From assembly GCF_002251635.1 (NCBI RefSeq), contig NZ_NMOJ01000005.1:1062-34657 (forward strand): 33,596 nt of DNA, read 5' to 3'. Positions 25,221 through 33,493 of the stretch are shown here, one piece after another; the stretch's first letter is position 1; every line of letters starts with the position of its first letter. Below the pieces are notes generated by a model. It worked only from the letters and a program-made list of their open reading frames with translations. It was not told where the DNA came from and ran no database searches. The position numbers and the translations under genes were made by a program. This DNA comes from Pseudomonas mandelii (lineage in GTDB: Bacteria > Pseudomonadota > Gammaproteobacteria > Pseudomonadales > Pseudomonadaceae).

Positions 25221-26309
25221 ATGAGCCAATATCAACGCTTGTTACTCATCATCAATCCGGCCCTGCGCCATTCCCCAGCGATAAACCATGCGGCCGCTCT
25301 GGCCAAGGCCAGCGGCGCGGGCTTGCATATTGCTGCGCTTGTAAAGCCGTTGGAGAGACTGTCACTGCTTGACGAAGGCGTGCAGGAAAAAGCCCGGGAA
25401 AGCTACCTTCAGGACCATCGCGACTGGCTGAAAAACCAGGCAACCAATCTCAATGCGCTGGGGCTCAAAGTGACGACAGAGGTGATGTGGGCCGACGACA
25501 TGAAGCAAGACATTCTTGATCACGTCACGGAAATGCAGCCCGACCTGCTGATCAAAGAAGTGCAGCACGAATCAGCGCTCAAACGCGCATTCTTCACCCC
25601 GCTGGATTGGCATTTGTTGCGCCACTGCCCGATACCGGTCTATCTGGTGGGCGGCGGTGGTCATGCCTTGCCGCGCAAGGTCGTGGCGGCGGTTGACGCG
25701 TCGGATGCGGCGCCTGCGGACAGCGAGCTGAACGAGCGGATCATTCAGCAAGCCACCAACCTGGCGTTGCAGTGCGATGCCGAACTGCACCTGCTGTATG
25801 CCTGCGATCTTTCAGGGGTCTATCTGGCAGACATGGGGGGGCTGGCGCTTCCAGACATCACCAAAGAGTTGCGCACCACCGAGGAACAATCGTTCAGCAA
25901 ATTGGCCGGTCGGTACGGCGTCCCCTCTGACCGTCGGCATTTTGTTCTCGGACATCCGGTCGCGGCGTTGAGCGATTTTGCCAACGAGCAGCAGGTGGAT
26001 GTGATCGTGATGGGCCGAGTCCAGTACCACGGCCTGGAGAACGTGCTGTGGCGGTCTAGACGGTATCGAGACCAGGTTGATGCGCACCGTCGTCAGCACG
26101 ACAATCGACGGTGCGCAGTTGAGAGGCGAGCCGACAGGCCTGATCGCCTGAGGAGGTTTTCCGATGAGTCAGAATCTCTCGTTGCCCACCACTTTGCAGG
26201 ACCGGCCCGCCGCCGGTCGACGCCTGGTGGAACCGTTGCTGCAATACGCTCACCGCCCCGATGTGATCATTCTCGCGTTGCCCCGTGGCGGGGTTCCGGT
26301 GGCCTATGA
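25221..26309 (+). CDS. Universal stress protein, tandem UspA domains, C-terminus damaged (USP2)
   Basis: The first about 276 residues are a close paralogue of USP1 (MSQYQRLLLIINPALRHSP, DLLIKEVQHESALKRAFF, KVVAAVDASDAAP, VIVMGRVQYHGLENVL). At 26048 the similarity stops. Compared with USP1, about 46 nt are missing, which deletes the segment holding the G-S-T of the nucleotide loop and the last helix and strand. The old TAG at 26057-26059 is now out of frame. The frame reads on for about 87 unrelated Arg-rich residues through a hairpin and 146 nt into the next gene, ending at 26309. The product is probably impaired in nucleotide binding by domain 2. Start ATG with GGAG 7 nt upstream, as in USP1. 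Confidence 0.85.
   Translation: MSQYQRLLLIINPALRHSPAINHAAALAKASGAGLHIAALVKPLERLSLLDEGVQEKARESYLQDHRDWLKNQATNLNALGLKVTTEVMWADDMKQDILDHVTEMQPDLLIKEVQHESALKRAFFTPLDWHLLRHCPIPVYLVGGGGHALPRKVVAAVDASDAAPADSELNERIIQQATNLALQCDAELHLLYACDLSGVYLADMGGLALPDITKELRTTEEQSFSKLAGRYGVPSDRRHFVLGHPVAALSDFANEQQVDVIVMGRVQYHGLENVLWRSRRYRDQVDAHRRQHDNRRCAVERRADRPDRLRRFSDESESLVAHHFAGPARRRSTPGGTVAAIRSPPRCDHSRVAPWRGSGGL
26081..26117. terminator. Perfect 12-bp inverted repeat before the phosphoribosyltransferase gene
   Basis: TGCGCACCGTCG (26081-26092) and CGACGGTGCGCA (26106-26117) form a 12-bp stem with a 13-nt loop. There is no T-tract, so it is not a classical intrinsic terminator. It sits after the ancestral usp2 stop and 46 nt before the next start, so it could be a transcript-end stabiliser, an attenuator, or a protein-binding palindrome. 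Confidence 0.55.
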
Positions 26310-26871
26310 GGTGGCGACCGCCCTTGGGGTGCGCCTGGACCTGATGCTGGTCCGCAAGCTGGGCGTGCCGTCACACCCAGAGTACGCCATGGGCGCCATT
26401 GCCAGCGGCGGTATTCAGATTCTCAATGAACACGCGCTACGGGCTCACCCCATCGACAAGGCGGCATTCGATGTCGTGGTCGCCCGGGAAACCCGCGAGT
26501 TGTTGCGTCGCGAGCAGGTTTACCGGGGAACGCGCGCGCCGGTGCAACTCAAGGATCGGGTGGTGATCCTGATCGACGACGGCCTGGCGACCGGCGCTTC
26601 GATGCAGGCGGCAATCCATGCGGCGCGTGCACAGGCGCCGTCGCGGATTGTGGTCGCGGTGCCCGTCGCACCGCTCGAAACCGTCGAGGCGTTGCGCCGC
26701 GAAGTGGATGAGCTGATCTGCCCGATCATCCCCGAATGGCTCATGTCGATTGGCTATTGGTACCTGGATTTTTCTCAGACGTCGGATCAAGAGGTCATCG
26801 ATCTGTTGCAACGGGCCTGGCAGCGCGAAACCGCTTCCGAAGCCGATACCCGGGACCGCCCCGGTGCATGA
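26164..26871 (+). CDS. Predicted phosphoribosyltransferase (COG1926 type)
   Basis: 235 residues. ILALPRGGVPVAYEVATALG and LVRKLGVPSHPEYAMGAIA are the signature of this uncharacterised phosphoribosyltransferase family, and VVILIDDGLATGASMQAAI is the PRPP loop. The C-terminus has ICPIIPEW...GYWYLDFSQTSDQEVIDLL. The nucleobase substrate is unknown; family members often lie beside dienelactone-hydrolase-like genes, as here. GAGGAGG precedes the ATG. The start lies inside the read-through tail of USP2, and the stop overlaps an ATG (ATGA at 26868-26871) of the following hydrolase region. Likely co-transcribed with usp2. Confidence 0.88.
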   Translation: MSQNLSLPTTLQDRPAAGRRLVEPLLQYAHRPDVIILALPRGGVPVAYEVATALGVRLDLMLVRKLGVPSHPEYAMGAIASGGIQILNEHALRAHPIDKAAFDVVVARETRELLRREQVYRGTRAPVQLKDRVVILIDDGLATGASMQAAIHAARAQAPSRIVVAVPVAPLETVEALRREVDELICPIIPEWLMSIGYWYLDFSQTSDQEVIDLLQRAWQRETASEADTRDRPGA

Positions 26872-26949
26872 GCCTGAACTCGAAAACTGGCACGGTTATT
26901 TGCGCTTCCAGTACTTCTGCATTTCAAGAAACAGGAGACTGATGGTCTG

Positions 26950-27519
26950 GTGATCTTCGTGCACGGTAGCGGCAGTGGCCGTCTGAGCCCACGCAATCAG
27001 TTTGTCGCAGAGTCCTTGGCCAAGCGGGGGCTGGCGTCGCTGCTGTTCGACCTGCTCACGGAGCCAGAGCAACGCCTGGACAACCTCACCGGGGAGCTGC
27101 GTTTCGATATTGCCTTGCTCGCCAGGCGACTGGTGGACGTCATCGACTGGGTCGGTCGGGACGTGGAGTTGCACTCGCTGCGAATCGGTCTGTTCGGCGC
27201 AAGCACGGGTGCTGCGGCAGCGTTGTTGGCGGCGGCCGTGCGCCCGGAGGTGGTGCATGCGGTGGTCAGCCGCGGAGGGCGCACCGACCTGGCGGGGGCT
27301 GCATTGTCGCAGGTGAGGGCACCCACTTTGCAAATCGTAGGTGCCCAGGACCCAGTGGTGCTCGAACTGAATGATCAAAGCAGTCAGGCCTTGCGGTGTG
27401 AGCAGCAGCTGGAAATTGTGGCGGGCGCGACTCATCTTTTCGAAGAACCTGGAGCCCTTGAAGAAGTCGCCAGACTCGCTGGCGACTGGTTCGAGAAGTA
27501 TTTGCACGACCCCGCCTGA
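26950..27519 (+). CDS. Dienelactone hydrolase-like alpha/beta hydrolase, N-terminus unclear
   Basis: The open frame of 189 residues starts at GTG directly with IFVHGSGSGRLSPRNQ, the oxyanion strand-loop. Catalytic residues are S85 in LFGASTGAAA, Asp in VGAQDPVV and His in AGATHLFEE. Relatives carry about 25 residues (strand 1) before this motif. Here that region is split: an ATG at 26868, overlapping the upstream stop as ATGA, reads MSLNSKTGTVICASSTSAFQ then ETGD and hits a TGA at 26940-26942, while the hydrolase frame continues upstream without a start codon. A one-base shift near 26940 would join them. Either a frameshift has damaged the start or an unusual GTG start gives a shortened enzyme. 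The substrate is unknown. Confidence 0.7.
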   Translation: MIFVHGSGSGRLSPRNQFVAESLAKRGLASLLFDLLTEPEQRLDNLTGELRFDIALLARRLVDVIDWVGRDVELHSLRIGLFGASTGAAAALLAAAVRPEVVHAVVSRGGRTDLAGAALSQVRAPTLQIVGAQDPVVLELNDQSSQALRCEQQLEIVAGATHLFEEPGALEEVARLAGDWFEKYLHDPA

Positions 27520-27535
27520 CAACGCCTGATCGGCC

Positions 27536-28903
27536 TCACACGCCAAACGGATAGGTTTCGTCTTCCGGTTCGAGTCTCTGGCTTTTCGGTAGCGCCAGTG
27601 CTGTCACGGGTTGGGTCTGTTCAATCCAGATCATGGCGTCGAACTGTTCGGCCAGCGTCGCTTCGAAGTAGTGACTGCCACGCTCGGTTTCAGGGCGGTA
27701 AATCACCCCGATGGCCCGTTCCAGCAACGGTTTGGACAGCACACGGCGCAGCTCTTTGCGCGTTGGGTCTCGCCAGTCGGTCAATGACGCCGGCACACCC
27801 GCCTTGAGGAACTGGTGCTCCCAACTGTCCGGGCGAGAGGGCCGGATGTCCTTGATGAGCATGTCGCCGTCCCAGTCATCGGCTGCGGCCACCTGGCCAC
27901 GGTCGGTGCTCATGCCGATCAGTACGGCATCGCGCCCATAAGCACTTCGGCACAGCTGACCGATGTTGAACTGACCCTTCCAGCCCATTTCCGTCGCAGC
28001 CGCGTTGCCGATATGAGAATTGTGCGCCCAGACCACGGCTTTGGCTTGTGGACCCCGGTGCTCAAGCAGTGCCCGAAGTGTGTCGAACATGTGCCGGTCA
28101 CGCAGGTTCCATGAGGCGGTCGACCCTCGATAAATCGCACGGTAATACTGTTCCGCCGCCTGCACCACCCGAGCGTTTTGCGCCGCATTGAAGAAGGCCT
28201 CGTCGTTCTGGATGAGCCCGGCCAGTTGTTCGGCCAGCATGGCGTCGAGCTGTTCAATCACCGGTTGCTCACAAGGCATCAAGCCGGCACGTTCGACGAA
28301 GTGACCATACAACGCGGGATCATCCTGCCAAGGGGTCAGACAGCCATAGCGCCGCCGGGCTTCGTGGGCCAGCTGTGGGTCGACCCGGTCCAGATAACTC
28401 AGCACCTCATGGATGGAGTTGCGCAAGCTGTAGACGTCCAGCCCGCGGAACTCGACGCGACGTTCCGTGGCGAGGGTGTGGTTGTAGAGATGCAGCCAGT
28501 GGGCGAATGCTCTCACGTCGGTGTTGCGCCACATCCAGGTCGGGAATCGGCTGAAGATGTGACGTTTCCACGCCGAGTGTGCCAACCCCCGGACATACTG
28601 GTCGACATGGCCGGCGTCCGGCCAGTCGGCTTCAACGGCCACAATGTTGAACCCGTGTTGCTCGATCAGCCTTTGGGTGATCGCTGCCCGGGTTCGATAA
28701 AAATCACTGGTGCCATGACTGGCCTCACCAATCATCACCACGCGCGCATCCGCATAGCGATCGAACATTTCACCAAAGGCGGATGAGTCCAGCGCCGGCA
28801 GAGGCTCAGCGTATTGGCGCAGAAGCGGTGCGATGGCAGCCTGGTCAATGTGCCGAGGTGAGCCATACAGGTTATCCAGCATGTCTTGGGAGGGTGTGTT
28901 CAT
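27536..28903 (-). CDS. Erythromycin esterase-like hydrolase
   Basis: 455 residues of the erythromycin esterase/EreA-like superfamily. ARVVMIGEASHGTSDFYRTR contains the conserved Glu and His near the N-terminus, FNIVAVEADWPDAG follows, and AVVWAHNSHIGNAAATEMG carries the second conserved His. Most chromosomal members are not macrolide-resistance enzymes and their substrates are unknown, so resistance should not be inferred. The ATG at 28903 (MNTPSQDMLDNLYGSP) is chosen because family similarity begins there; the frame stays open upstream to 29287, but that part looks non-coding. The ribosome binding site is weak (GGGGA). It is convergent with the hydrolase gene (16-nt gap). Confidence 0.87.
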   Translation of the reverse strand: MNTPSQDMLDNLYGSPRHIDQAAIAPLLRQYAEPLPALDSSAFGEMFDRYADARVVMIGEASHGTSDFYRTRAAITQRLIEQHGFNIVAVEADWPDAGHVDQYVRGLAHSAWKRHIFSRFPTWMWRNTDVRAFAHWLHLYNHTLATERRVEFRGLDVYSLRNSIHEVLSYLDRVDPQLAHEARRRYGCLTPWQDDPALYGHFVERAGLMPCEQPVIEQLDAMLAEQLAGLIQNDEAFFNAAQNARVVQAAEQYYRAIYRGSTASWNLRDRHMFDTLRALLEHRGPQAKAVVWAHNSHIGNAAATEMGWKGQFNIGQLCRSAYGRDAVLIGMSTDRGQVAAADDWDGDMLIKDIRPSRPDSWEHQFLKAGVPASLTDWRDPTRKELRRVLSKPLLERAIGVIYRPETERGSHYFEATLAEQFDAMIWIEQTQPVTALALPKSQRLEPEDETYPFGV

Positions 28904-29066
28904 GACCGTCGTCCCCGTAAGGATGGGTTCCCGCCAGCGGTATTGCGCTTGCGCACAACCGCCGGAGATCGATCCGCAGATCCTCGACACATTGTGTTTA
29001 AACGCAAACTTTTGTGTCGATTCATCACCTGTTTGATTATTCCTACGCCTTGCTCCAGATGAACAA

Positions 29067-29080
29067 TTGAGTTTCGTCAA
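29067..29080. promoter_or_regulatory. Degenerate Anr-like box upstream of the esterase gene
   Basis: TTGAGTTTCGTCAA has one mismatch in each half of the consensus and lies about 170 nt before the ATG at 28903. It is in the 397-nt gene-free stretch 28904-29300, where I recognise nothing else. Confidence 0.35.
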
Positions 29081-29300
29081 TAAAGGGTGCAAAGGCTTGA
29101 GAGAAGGTGTCGGGATCCAGTATTCGTTGGCTGCCGAATATGACCTGACGCGATGGACAATATTCCGAATGCAGGCTTGGAAGGCGGTCGCCGACCCACG
29201 GTGCGGACGGGTCAGGGAGGTGGCCAGATTCCTCGCCTGGCGGGTCAATAGGCCGCTTATATGAGTCGCCGGATCAAGGTGCTTCAACAGACCCGTTGTT

Positions 29301-29831
29301 TTACAGGTACAGGCAGTGAATCACCTGACGGGTATCGTAGGGATCGTCGCGCGTCTCGAAGCCCAGTGATCTGGCCAGGTCGCGCATCGGGGCATTGCTG
29401 GAGGCGTCGAGCGCATACATCTGGTGAAAACCGTTCTTGCGCGCGGCCGTGATCAAATGTTCCAGCAATAACGTACCCAAACCCAGACGCTTCCATTGAT
29501 CGGCGACTGTCACCGTACCTTCACACTTGTATTCGCCCGTGGCGGCATAACGGCTGACGCCGATCTCGATCAATTGGCCATTTTCGTGGACCAGTGCGAT
29601 GTAAGCCAGGCACTGCTTGTTGCCGGGTTCGCTGCTCTGCATGAGAAAGCGCATGTGCCGGGACTCCGGGCACAGATGTTTGATGAAGCGGTACTCTCGC
29701 TCGCGGTCTTTTTCCGTCAGTTGCCGGATCAACACGTGACGACCATCCTTGAGCGCTTCGATCCAGTATTTCCCAGTGACTTTGGAATAGGCTTCAGAGG
29801 CCCGATCATTATGGTCTTTGACAGTGAGCAT
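29301..29831 (-). CDS. GNAT-family N-acetyltransferase
   Basis: 176 residues. The acetyl-CoA-binding motif A is VADQWKRLGLGTLLLEHLI (R/Q-x2-G-x-G/A pattern as RLGLGT), followed by NAPMRDLARSLGFETR, the typical motif B region. The N-terminal part (VLIRQLTEKDREREYRFIKHL) matches the beta-alpha start of the fold seen in protein-acetyltransferase-like GNAT domains; the substrate is unknown. GGAGG stands 9 nt before the ATG. It is divergent from usp3 with an Anr-like box about 97 nt upstream. A role in protein acetylation under low oxygen would fit an island that handles acetyl-CoA, but this is only a suggestion. Confidence 0.85.
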   Translation of the reverse strand: MLTVKDHNDRASEAYSKVTGKYWIEALKDGRHVLIRQLTEKDREREYRFIKHLCPESRHMRFLMQSSEPGNKQCLAYIALVHENGQLIEIGVSRYAATGEYKCEGTVTVADQWKRLGLGTLLLEHLITAARKNGFHQMYALDASSNAPMRDLARSLGFETRDDPYDTRQVIHCLYL

Positions 29832-29920
29832 GATGCGATCCTCCAGCCGTCTTCATAGGTTGGCGCGCAGTGGCAAATCTCGCGATTCACTTCTTTCTAC
29901 TCCGCTGACTGCGCCTGAAT

Positions 29921-29934
29921 ATGATCTGGATCAG
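29921..29934. promoter_or_regulatory. Anr-like box (outer bases differ), GNAT side
   Basis: ATGATCTGGATCAG retains the TGAT-N4-ATCA core but not the outer T and A. It is centred about 97 nt from the GNAT start and 47 nt from the perfect box at 29968, repeating the paired-box pattern of the other divergent regions. Confidence 0.45.
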
Positions 29935-29967
29935 ATCTCTTGTGACAGTGCACTTAATTGCCTGGAT

Positions 29968-29981
29968 TTGATGTAAATCAA
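29968..29981. promoter_or_regulatory. Anr/FNR box, perfect, usp3 side
   Basis: TTGATGTAAATCAA, exact consensus, centred about 81 nt upstream of the usp3 start codon. Confidence 0.85.
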
Positions 29982-30055
29982 ACAGGCATAGGGCGCAACG
30001 AGCGCAGTCTTTGAACATGGCCACGCTATGGGCCGGTGTATAGACGAGGTGTGTC

Positions 30056-30982
30056 ATGGCCCACTATCAACGCTTGCTGCTGATCGCCAACCCAAACCTC
30101 AAAGAGGCCCCAGCCTTGCTGCGTGCCATCGCCCTGGCCAGGGCCAGTGGAGCCATGCTGGATGTACGAGCCTTTATCGAACCGGCGGCCATGGCGCATG
30201 TGTGGGAAGAGAACAGAGACGAGGAGGGGGACCAGCGATATCAGCGCCATTATCTCCACTGGAGGGACCAGACACTTCAGGGGCTCAATGCACAGGGATT
30301 GGACGTGAACGTGCAAGTTGTCTTCACCTGCGATCCACTGCTCGACATCGTGAAGTGTGTAGAAGAGCTCAAGCCCGACCTGGTCATCAAGGATGTCACG
30401 GTGGACCCGGTACTTGGACGGGTGTTCGTCACACCTCTGGATTACCATTTGCTGCGCGGGTGTCCCGTTGCGTTGCACCTGGTCAACCAGGTCCATCATG
30501 AGTTGCCTCATCAGATCGTCGCCGCTGTGGACCTGTTTGATACGGTCACACAAATCCGTGATGTGAACGATGCCATTATTCAGGCAGCTCATACGCTGGC
30601 CGTGCAATGCGACGCATCGCTGCACCTGCTTTACGCCTATGACTTATCGCCTGCATTCAATGGCGATACGCCGCTGATCACCGGCTGCTGGAATGTGGCC
30701 TTCATGGATGAGTTGCGAGCGTCCCTTCATCAGGCCTTCAACACCCTGGCTGAGCGCTATGGCATTGCTCCAGAGCGCCGGCATTTTTTCATGGGGCTGC
30801 CGATGCCGGTGATCAGTGCATTTGTCGATGATTACCAGGCTGACGTCGTGGTGATGGGCACCTTGCATCGGGTGGGTACTAATCGATTCATCGGCAGCAC
30901 TATGGAGCGCGCGCTGTATTCGTTGCAGGGCAGCATTCTGGCGGTCAGACAATCAGATTCGTGTGTCGAAGAGAACATGTGA
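30056..30982 (+). CDS. Universal stress protein, tandem UspA domains (USP3)
   Basis: 308 residues, two UspA domains, clearly more distant from USP1 and USP2 than these are from each other. Domain 1 begins MAHYQRLLLIANPNLKEAP and contains KPDLVIKDVTVDPVLGRVF and HLLRGCPVALHLV. Domain 2 begins QIVAAVDLFDTV and ends VVVMGTLHRVG...RFIGSTMERALYS then SILAV, keeping a complete G-x2-hxxG...GST nucleotide loop. An intact C-terminus contrasts with USP2. It probably shares a transcript with the downstream metal ATPase; the two frames overlap slightly if the ATPase started at GTG 30961. Confidence 0.92.
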   Translation: MAHYQRLLLIANPNLKEAPALLRAIALARASGAMLDVRAFIEPAAMAHVWEENRDEEGDQRYQRHYLHWRDQTLQGLNAQGLDVNVQVVFTCDPLLDIVKCVEELKPDLVIKDVTVDPVLGRVFVTPLDYHLLRGCPVALHLVNQVHHELPHQIVAAVDLFDTVTQIRDVNDAIIQAAHTLAVQCDASLHLLYAYDLSPAFNGDTPLITGCWNVAFMDELRASLHQAFNTLAERYGIAPERRHFFMGLPMPVISAFVDDYQADVVVMGTLHRVGTNRFIGSTMERALYSLQGSILAVRQSDSCVEENM

Positions 30983-31080
30983 TCGCAGCGTTAACGCGCC
31001 CCTTGCTTCAGCCTTTTGCACTGTCTAGTCCTGAAATAGGTTTACACCTGGTTCGTCCGGGCACAACCGTGACTTCTATT

Positions 31081-31116
31081 GTGTCCAGCGCCGAAATTGC
31101 GGCGCGCCGGGGACAC
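31081..31116. other. Nested inverted repeats between usp3 and the ATPase gene
   Basis: GTGTCC (31081-31086) pairs with GGACAC (31111-31116), enclosing GCGCCG (31088-31093) and CGGCGC (31100-31105) around a 6-nt loop. A further 5-bp hairpin with a TTTT loop lies at 31158-31171. No T-run follows, so a structured leader or mRNA processing site is as likely as a terminator. The region 30983-31206 is otherwise without a sure gene, although the ATPase frame is open through it. Confidence 0.4.
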
Positions 31117-31206
31117 GAAAGACATTCGAGTCCTAAGCTATACCTCGATGAGCGACAGCTGTTTTTACAGCGAGGCCTGCAAATCGCTTTTGAGGAACTC
31201 ACTTCG

Positions 31207-33489
31207 ATGCTCAATAAGTGGCTGGACCCTGTTCTGTTGCTGCTCACCGCACTGACGCTGCTGGCCGGCGGCATTGCGTATGTTGCGCAAGCACCTGATT
31301 GGGCATCGAGGTGCTGGGCCGCCGGAAGTCTGGTGATGGCTGCGGTACTGCTCCTTGAAATCGTCAGGCGCCTGGCCCGGCGCGAGGCCGGTGTCGACCT
31401 GATCGCGCTGCTGTCGATCACTGCCGCCCTTGTCTTTGATCAGACACTGGTGGCAGCGGTGATTGCCTTAATGCTGGCGACCGGACGGACCCTGGAGTTT
31501 TTCACCAAGCAACGCGCCGACCGTGAGCTTCGTGCGCTCATCGACCGGGCGCCACGTTTTGCCTGGCTGCAGGAGGAGGGCGGCTTGCGCGAGATCCCCG
31601 TTGAGCAGGTCCAGCTGAATCAGACATTGCTGGTGCGGCTGGGGGAGGTGATACCGGTCGACGGTCGGTTGCTAAGTCCTGCGGCCATTCTGGACGAATC
31701 GGCGCTCAGCGGTGAGTCGTTGCCCGTCACCCGTCGAGAAGGAGAGCAACTGCCCAGCGGCGTTTCCAATGTCGGTGCCCCCATCCTGATAATCGCCACG
31801 CGAACGGCCGCGCAGAGTACCTATGCCGGCATAGTGCGGCTGGCCGAGGAGGCACGTCGTTCACGCGCACCTTTCGTGCGCCTGGCCGACCGCTATGCAT
31901 TGTTCTTCATCCCGCTGACGTTGCTGATTGCCGGATTGGCCTGGCAATTGAGTGGTGATCCTTTGCGAGCGCTGGCGGTACTGGTGGTGGCCACACCTTG
32001 CCCTTTGATTCTGGCCGTACCGATTGCCATCATGTCGGGGATTTCCAGGGCAGCGCGGCGCGGGATACTGATCAAGGACGGCGTGACCCTGGAAGCGTTG
32101 GCCGGAGTCAAGCAGGTGTTCCTCGACAAGACCGGCACGCTGACCAGCGGCCATGCCCGTCTGCAGTCGATAGAGGTCAACGGACTGGTCGATCCGCAGC
32201 GCCTGCTTGGCCTGGCCGCTTCGCTGGCGCAGGCCTCGACGCACCCTGTCTCCCAGGCCATCGTTGAGGCGGCGCATCAGCGTCAATTGCCTCTGAGCGT
32301 CCCACAGGAAGTAGAAGAAAGCCCCGGCTCTGGACTTTGTGGGCAAGTCGATGGCGTGCAGGTGCGTTTCGGCTCGTTGTCTTTCGCTCACAAAGACGCC
32401 CCTGAAACTGACTGGGTCGCCGCCATGCTGCGCCACATGGATTACCTGGCGTGCAGTGGAAGCTTCATCGATGTGGATGGGCAACTCGCGGGCCTGCTGG
32501 TTTTCTCGGACAAGGTTCGGCGCGAAACGCCACAGACTCTGCATCGACTGCGTAATCGGGGCATCGAAAAGATAGTCATGCTCACCGGGGATCGCCTGGA
32601 AACCGCCGAGATGATTGCGCTATCTGCCGGGATTGACGAGCTGCGTGCCGGGTTGACCCCTGAGGATAAAGTGCGTGCTGTACAGGAAGGTTGCCTGCGC
32701 ACCAGCACACTGATGGTCGGTGATGGCATCAACGATGCCCCGGCCCTGGCGGCGGCCACCGTCGGCGTAGCCATGGGGGCCAGCGGTGCCACTGCTTCTG
32801 CACAAGCCGCAGGTGTTGTGCTGCTGGTGGATCGCCTGGATCGTCTGGTCGAGGCGTTGGACATTGCCCGACGCACCCGCTACATCGCCCGCCAGGGTGT
32901 GCTGGTCGGCATGGGGATGTCGTTGCTGGCCATGGCGGTGGCGGCCCTCGGTTACCTGCCGCCGCTGATTGGCGCCGTGGTGCAGGAGGGTATCGACGTG
33001 GTGATTATCCTTAACGCCTTGCGGGCACTGGGGCCGTTGTGGGTGCTGAGGAAACGAAAGCTTGCCGCAGAACATATCGATCGCCTGCAAGATGAACACC
33101 AGCAACTCTCCACCGTACTGAGCGATCTGCACCAACTGGCCAATGACTTCGCCCGGCGCCCACTGGCGCAAGCACAGACCGACCTGGTGCAACTGGTCGA
33201 CAAGCTGCAAACATCACTGGCGCAGCATGAACACGAAGATGAAAACATACTGTACCCGCTGCTGACGCGAAGCATGCCGGGCGAGGACCCGATGTCGGCT
33301 ATGAGCCACGCTCACCGGGAGATTTTTCGCCTTATCCATTTACTGGCGCGCATGAGTAACGACTTCAGTTCCGACCCCGCAACGGCATCTGCTGATGAGA
33401 TCCAGCATCAGTTGATTCGTCTGGATACCCTCGTGCGACTGCACTTTGATCAGGAGGAGGAACTGTTTCGTTATCTGGATTGGCGCTAG
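31207..33489 (+). CDS. P1B-5-type metal P-type ATPase with C-terminal hemerythrin domain
   Basis: 760 residues from the ATG at 31207. Transmembrane helices lie at about 5-30, 35-60 and 65-110; then the actuator (SGESLPVT in place of TGES); two helices with the metal-site T263-P-C-P; the phosphorylation site D307 in DKTGTLT; LTGD; GDGIND from 505; and two last helices with QEGID. TPCP plus QExxD and a C-terminal hemerythrin domain (about 621-760: LQDEHQQL, QHEHEDENILYPL, SHAHREIF, HFDQEEELF) define the P1B-5 group, of which Sinorhizobium Nia exports Ni2+/Fe2+. There is no N-terminal metal-binding CxxC domain. The di-iron domain may sense O2 or iron. The frame is open back to GTG 30961, but the ATG (GAGGA 10 nt upstream) starts just before helix 1. 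Confidence 0.88.
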   Translation: MLNKWLDPVLLLLTALTLLAGGIAYVAQAPDWASRCWAAGSLVMAAVLLLEIVRRLARREAGVDLIALLSITAALVFDQTLVAAVIALMLATGRTLEFFTKQRADRELRALIDRAPRFAWLQEEGGLREIPVEQVQLNQTLLVRLGEVIPVDGRLLSPAAILDESALSGESLPVTRREGEQLPSGVSNVGAPILIIATRTAAQSTYAGIVRLAEEARRSRAPFVRLADRYALFFIPLTLLIAGLAWQLSGDPLRALAVLVVATPCPLILAVPIAIMSGISRAARRGILIKDGVTLEALAGVKQVFLDKTGTLTSGHARLQSIEVNGLVDPQRLLGLAASLAQASTHPVSQAIVEAAHQRQLPLSVPQEVEESPGSGLCGQVDGVQVRFGSLSFAHKDAPETDWVAAMLRHMDYLACSGSFIDVDGQLAGLLVFSDKVRRETPQTLHRLRNRGIEKIVMLTGDRLETAEMIALSAGIDELRAGLTPEDKVRAVQEGCLRTSTLMVGDGINDAPALAAATVGVAMGASGATASAQAAGVVLLVDRLDRLVEALDIARRTRYIARQGVLVGMGMSLLAMAVAALGYLPPLIGAVVQEGIDVVIILNALRALGPLWVLRKRKLAAEHIDRLQDEHQQLSTVLSDLHQLANDFARRPLAQAQTDLVQLVDKLQTSLAQHEHEDENILYPLLTRSMPGEDPMSAMSHAHREIFRLIHLLARMSNDFSSDPATASADEIQHQLIRLDTLVRLHFDQEEELFRYLDWR

Positions 33490-33493
33490 AAGA

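Noticed and set aside
27536..28903. Reading the erythromycin esterase-like gene, or the APH-fold gene, as antibiotic resistance
   Set aside because: Both families are mostly of unknown substrate in environmental bacteria, and no resistance-specific features or mobile context are seen.
28904..29287. N-terminal extension of the erythromycin esterase-like ORF
   Set aside because: The extra 128 residues show no family similarity and would cover the promoter region; the ATG at 28903 fits the family start.
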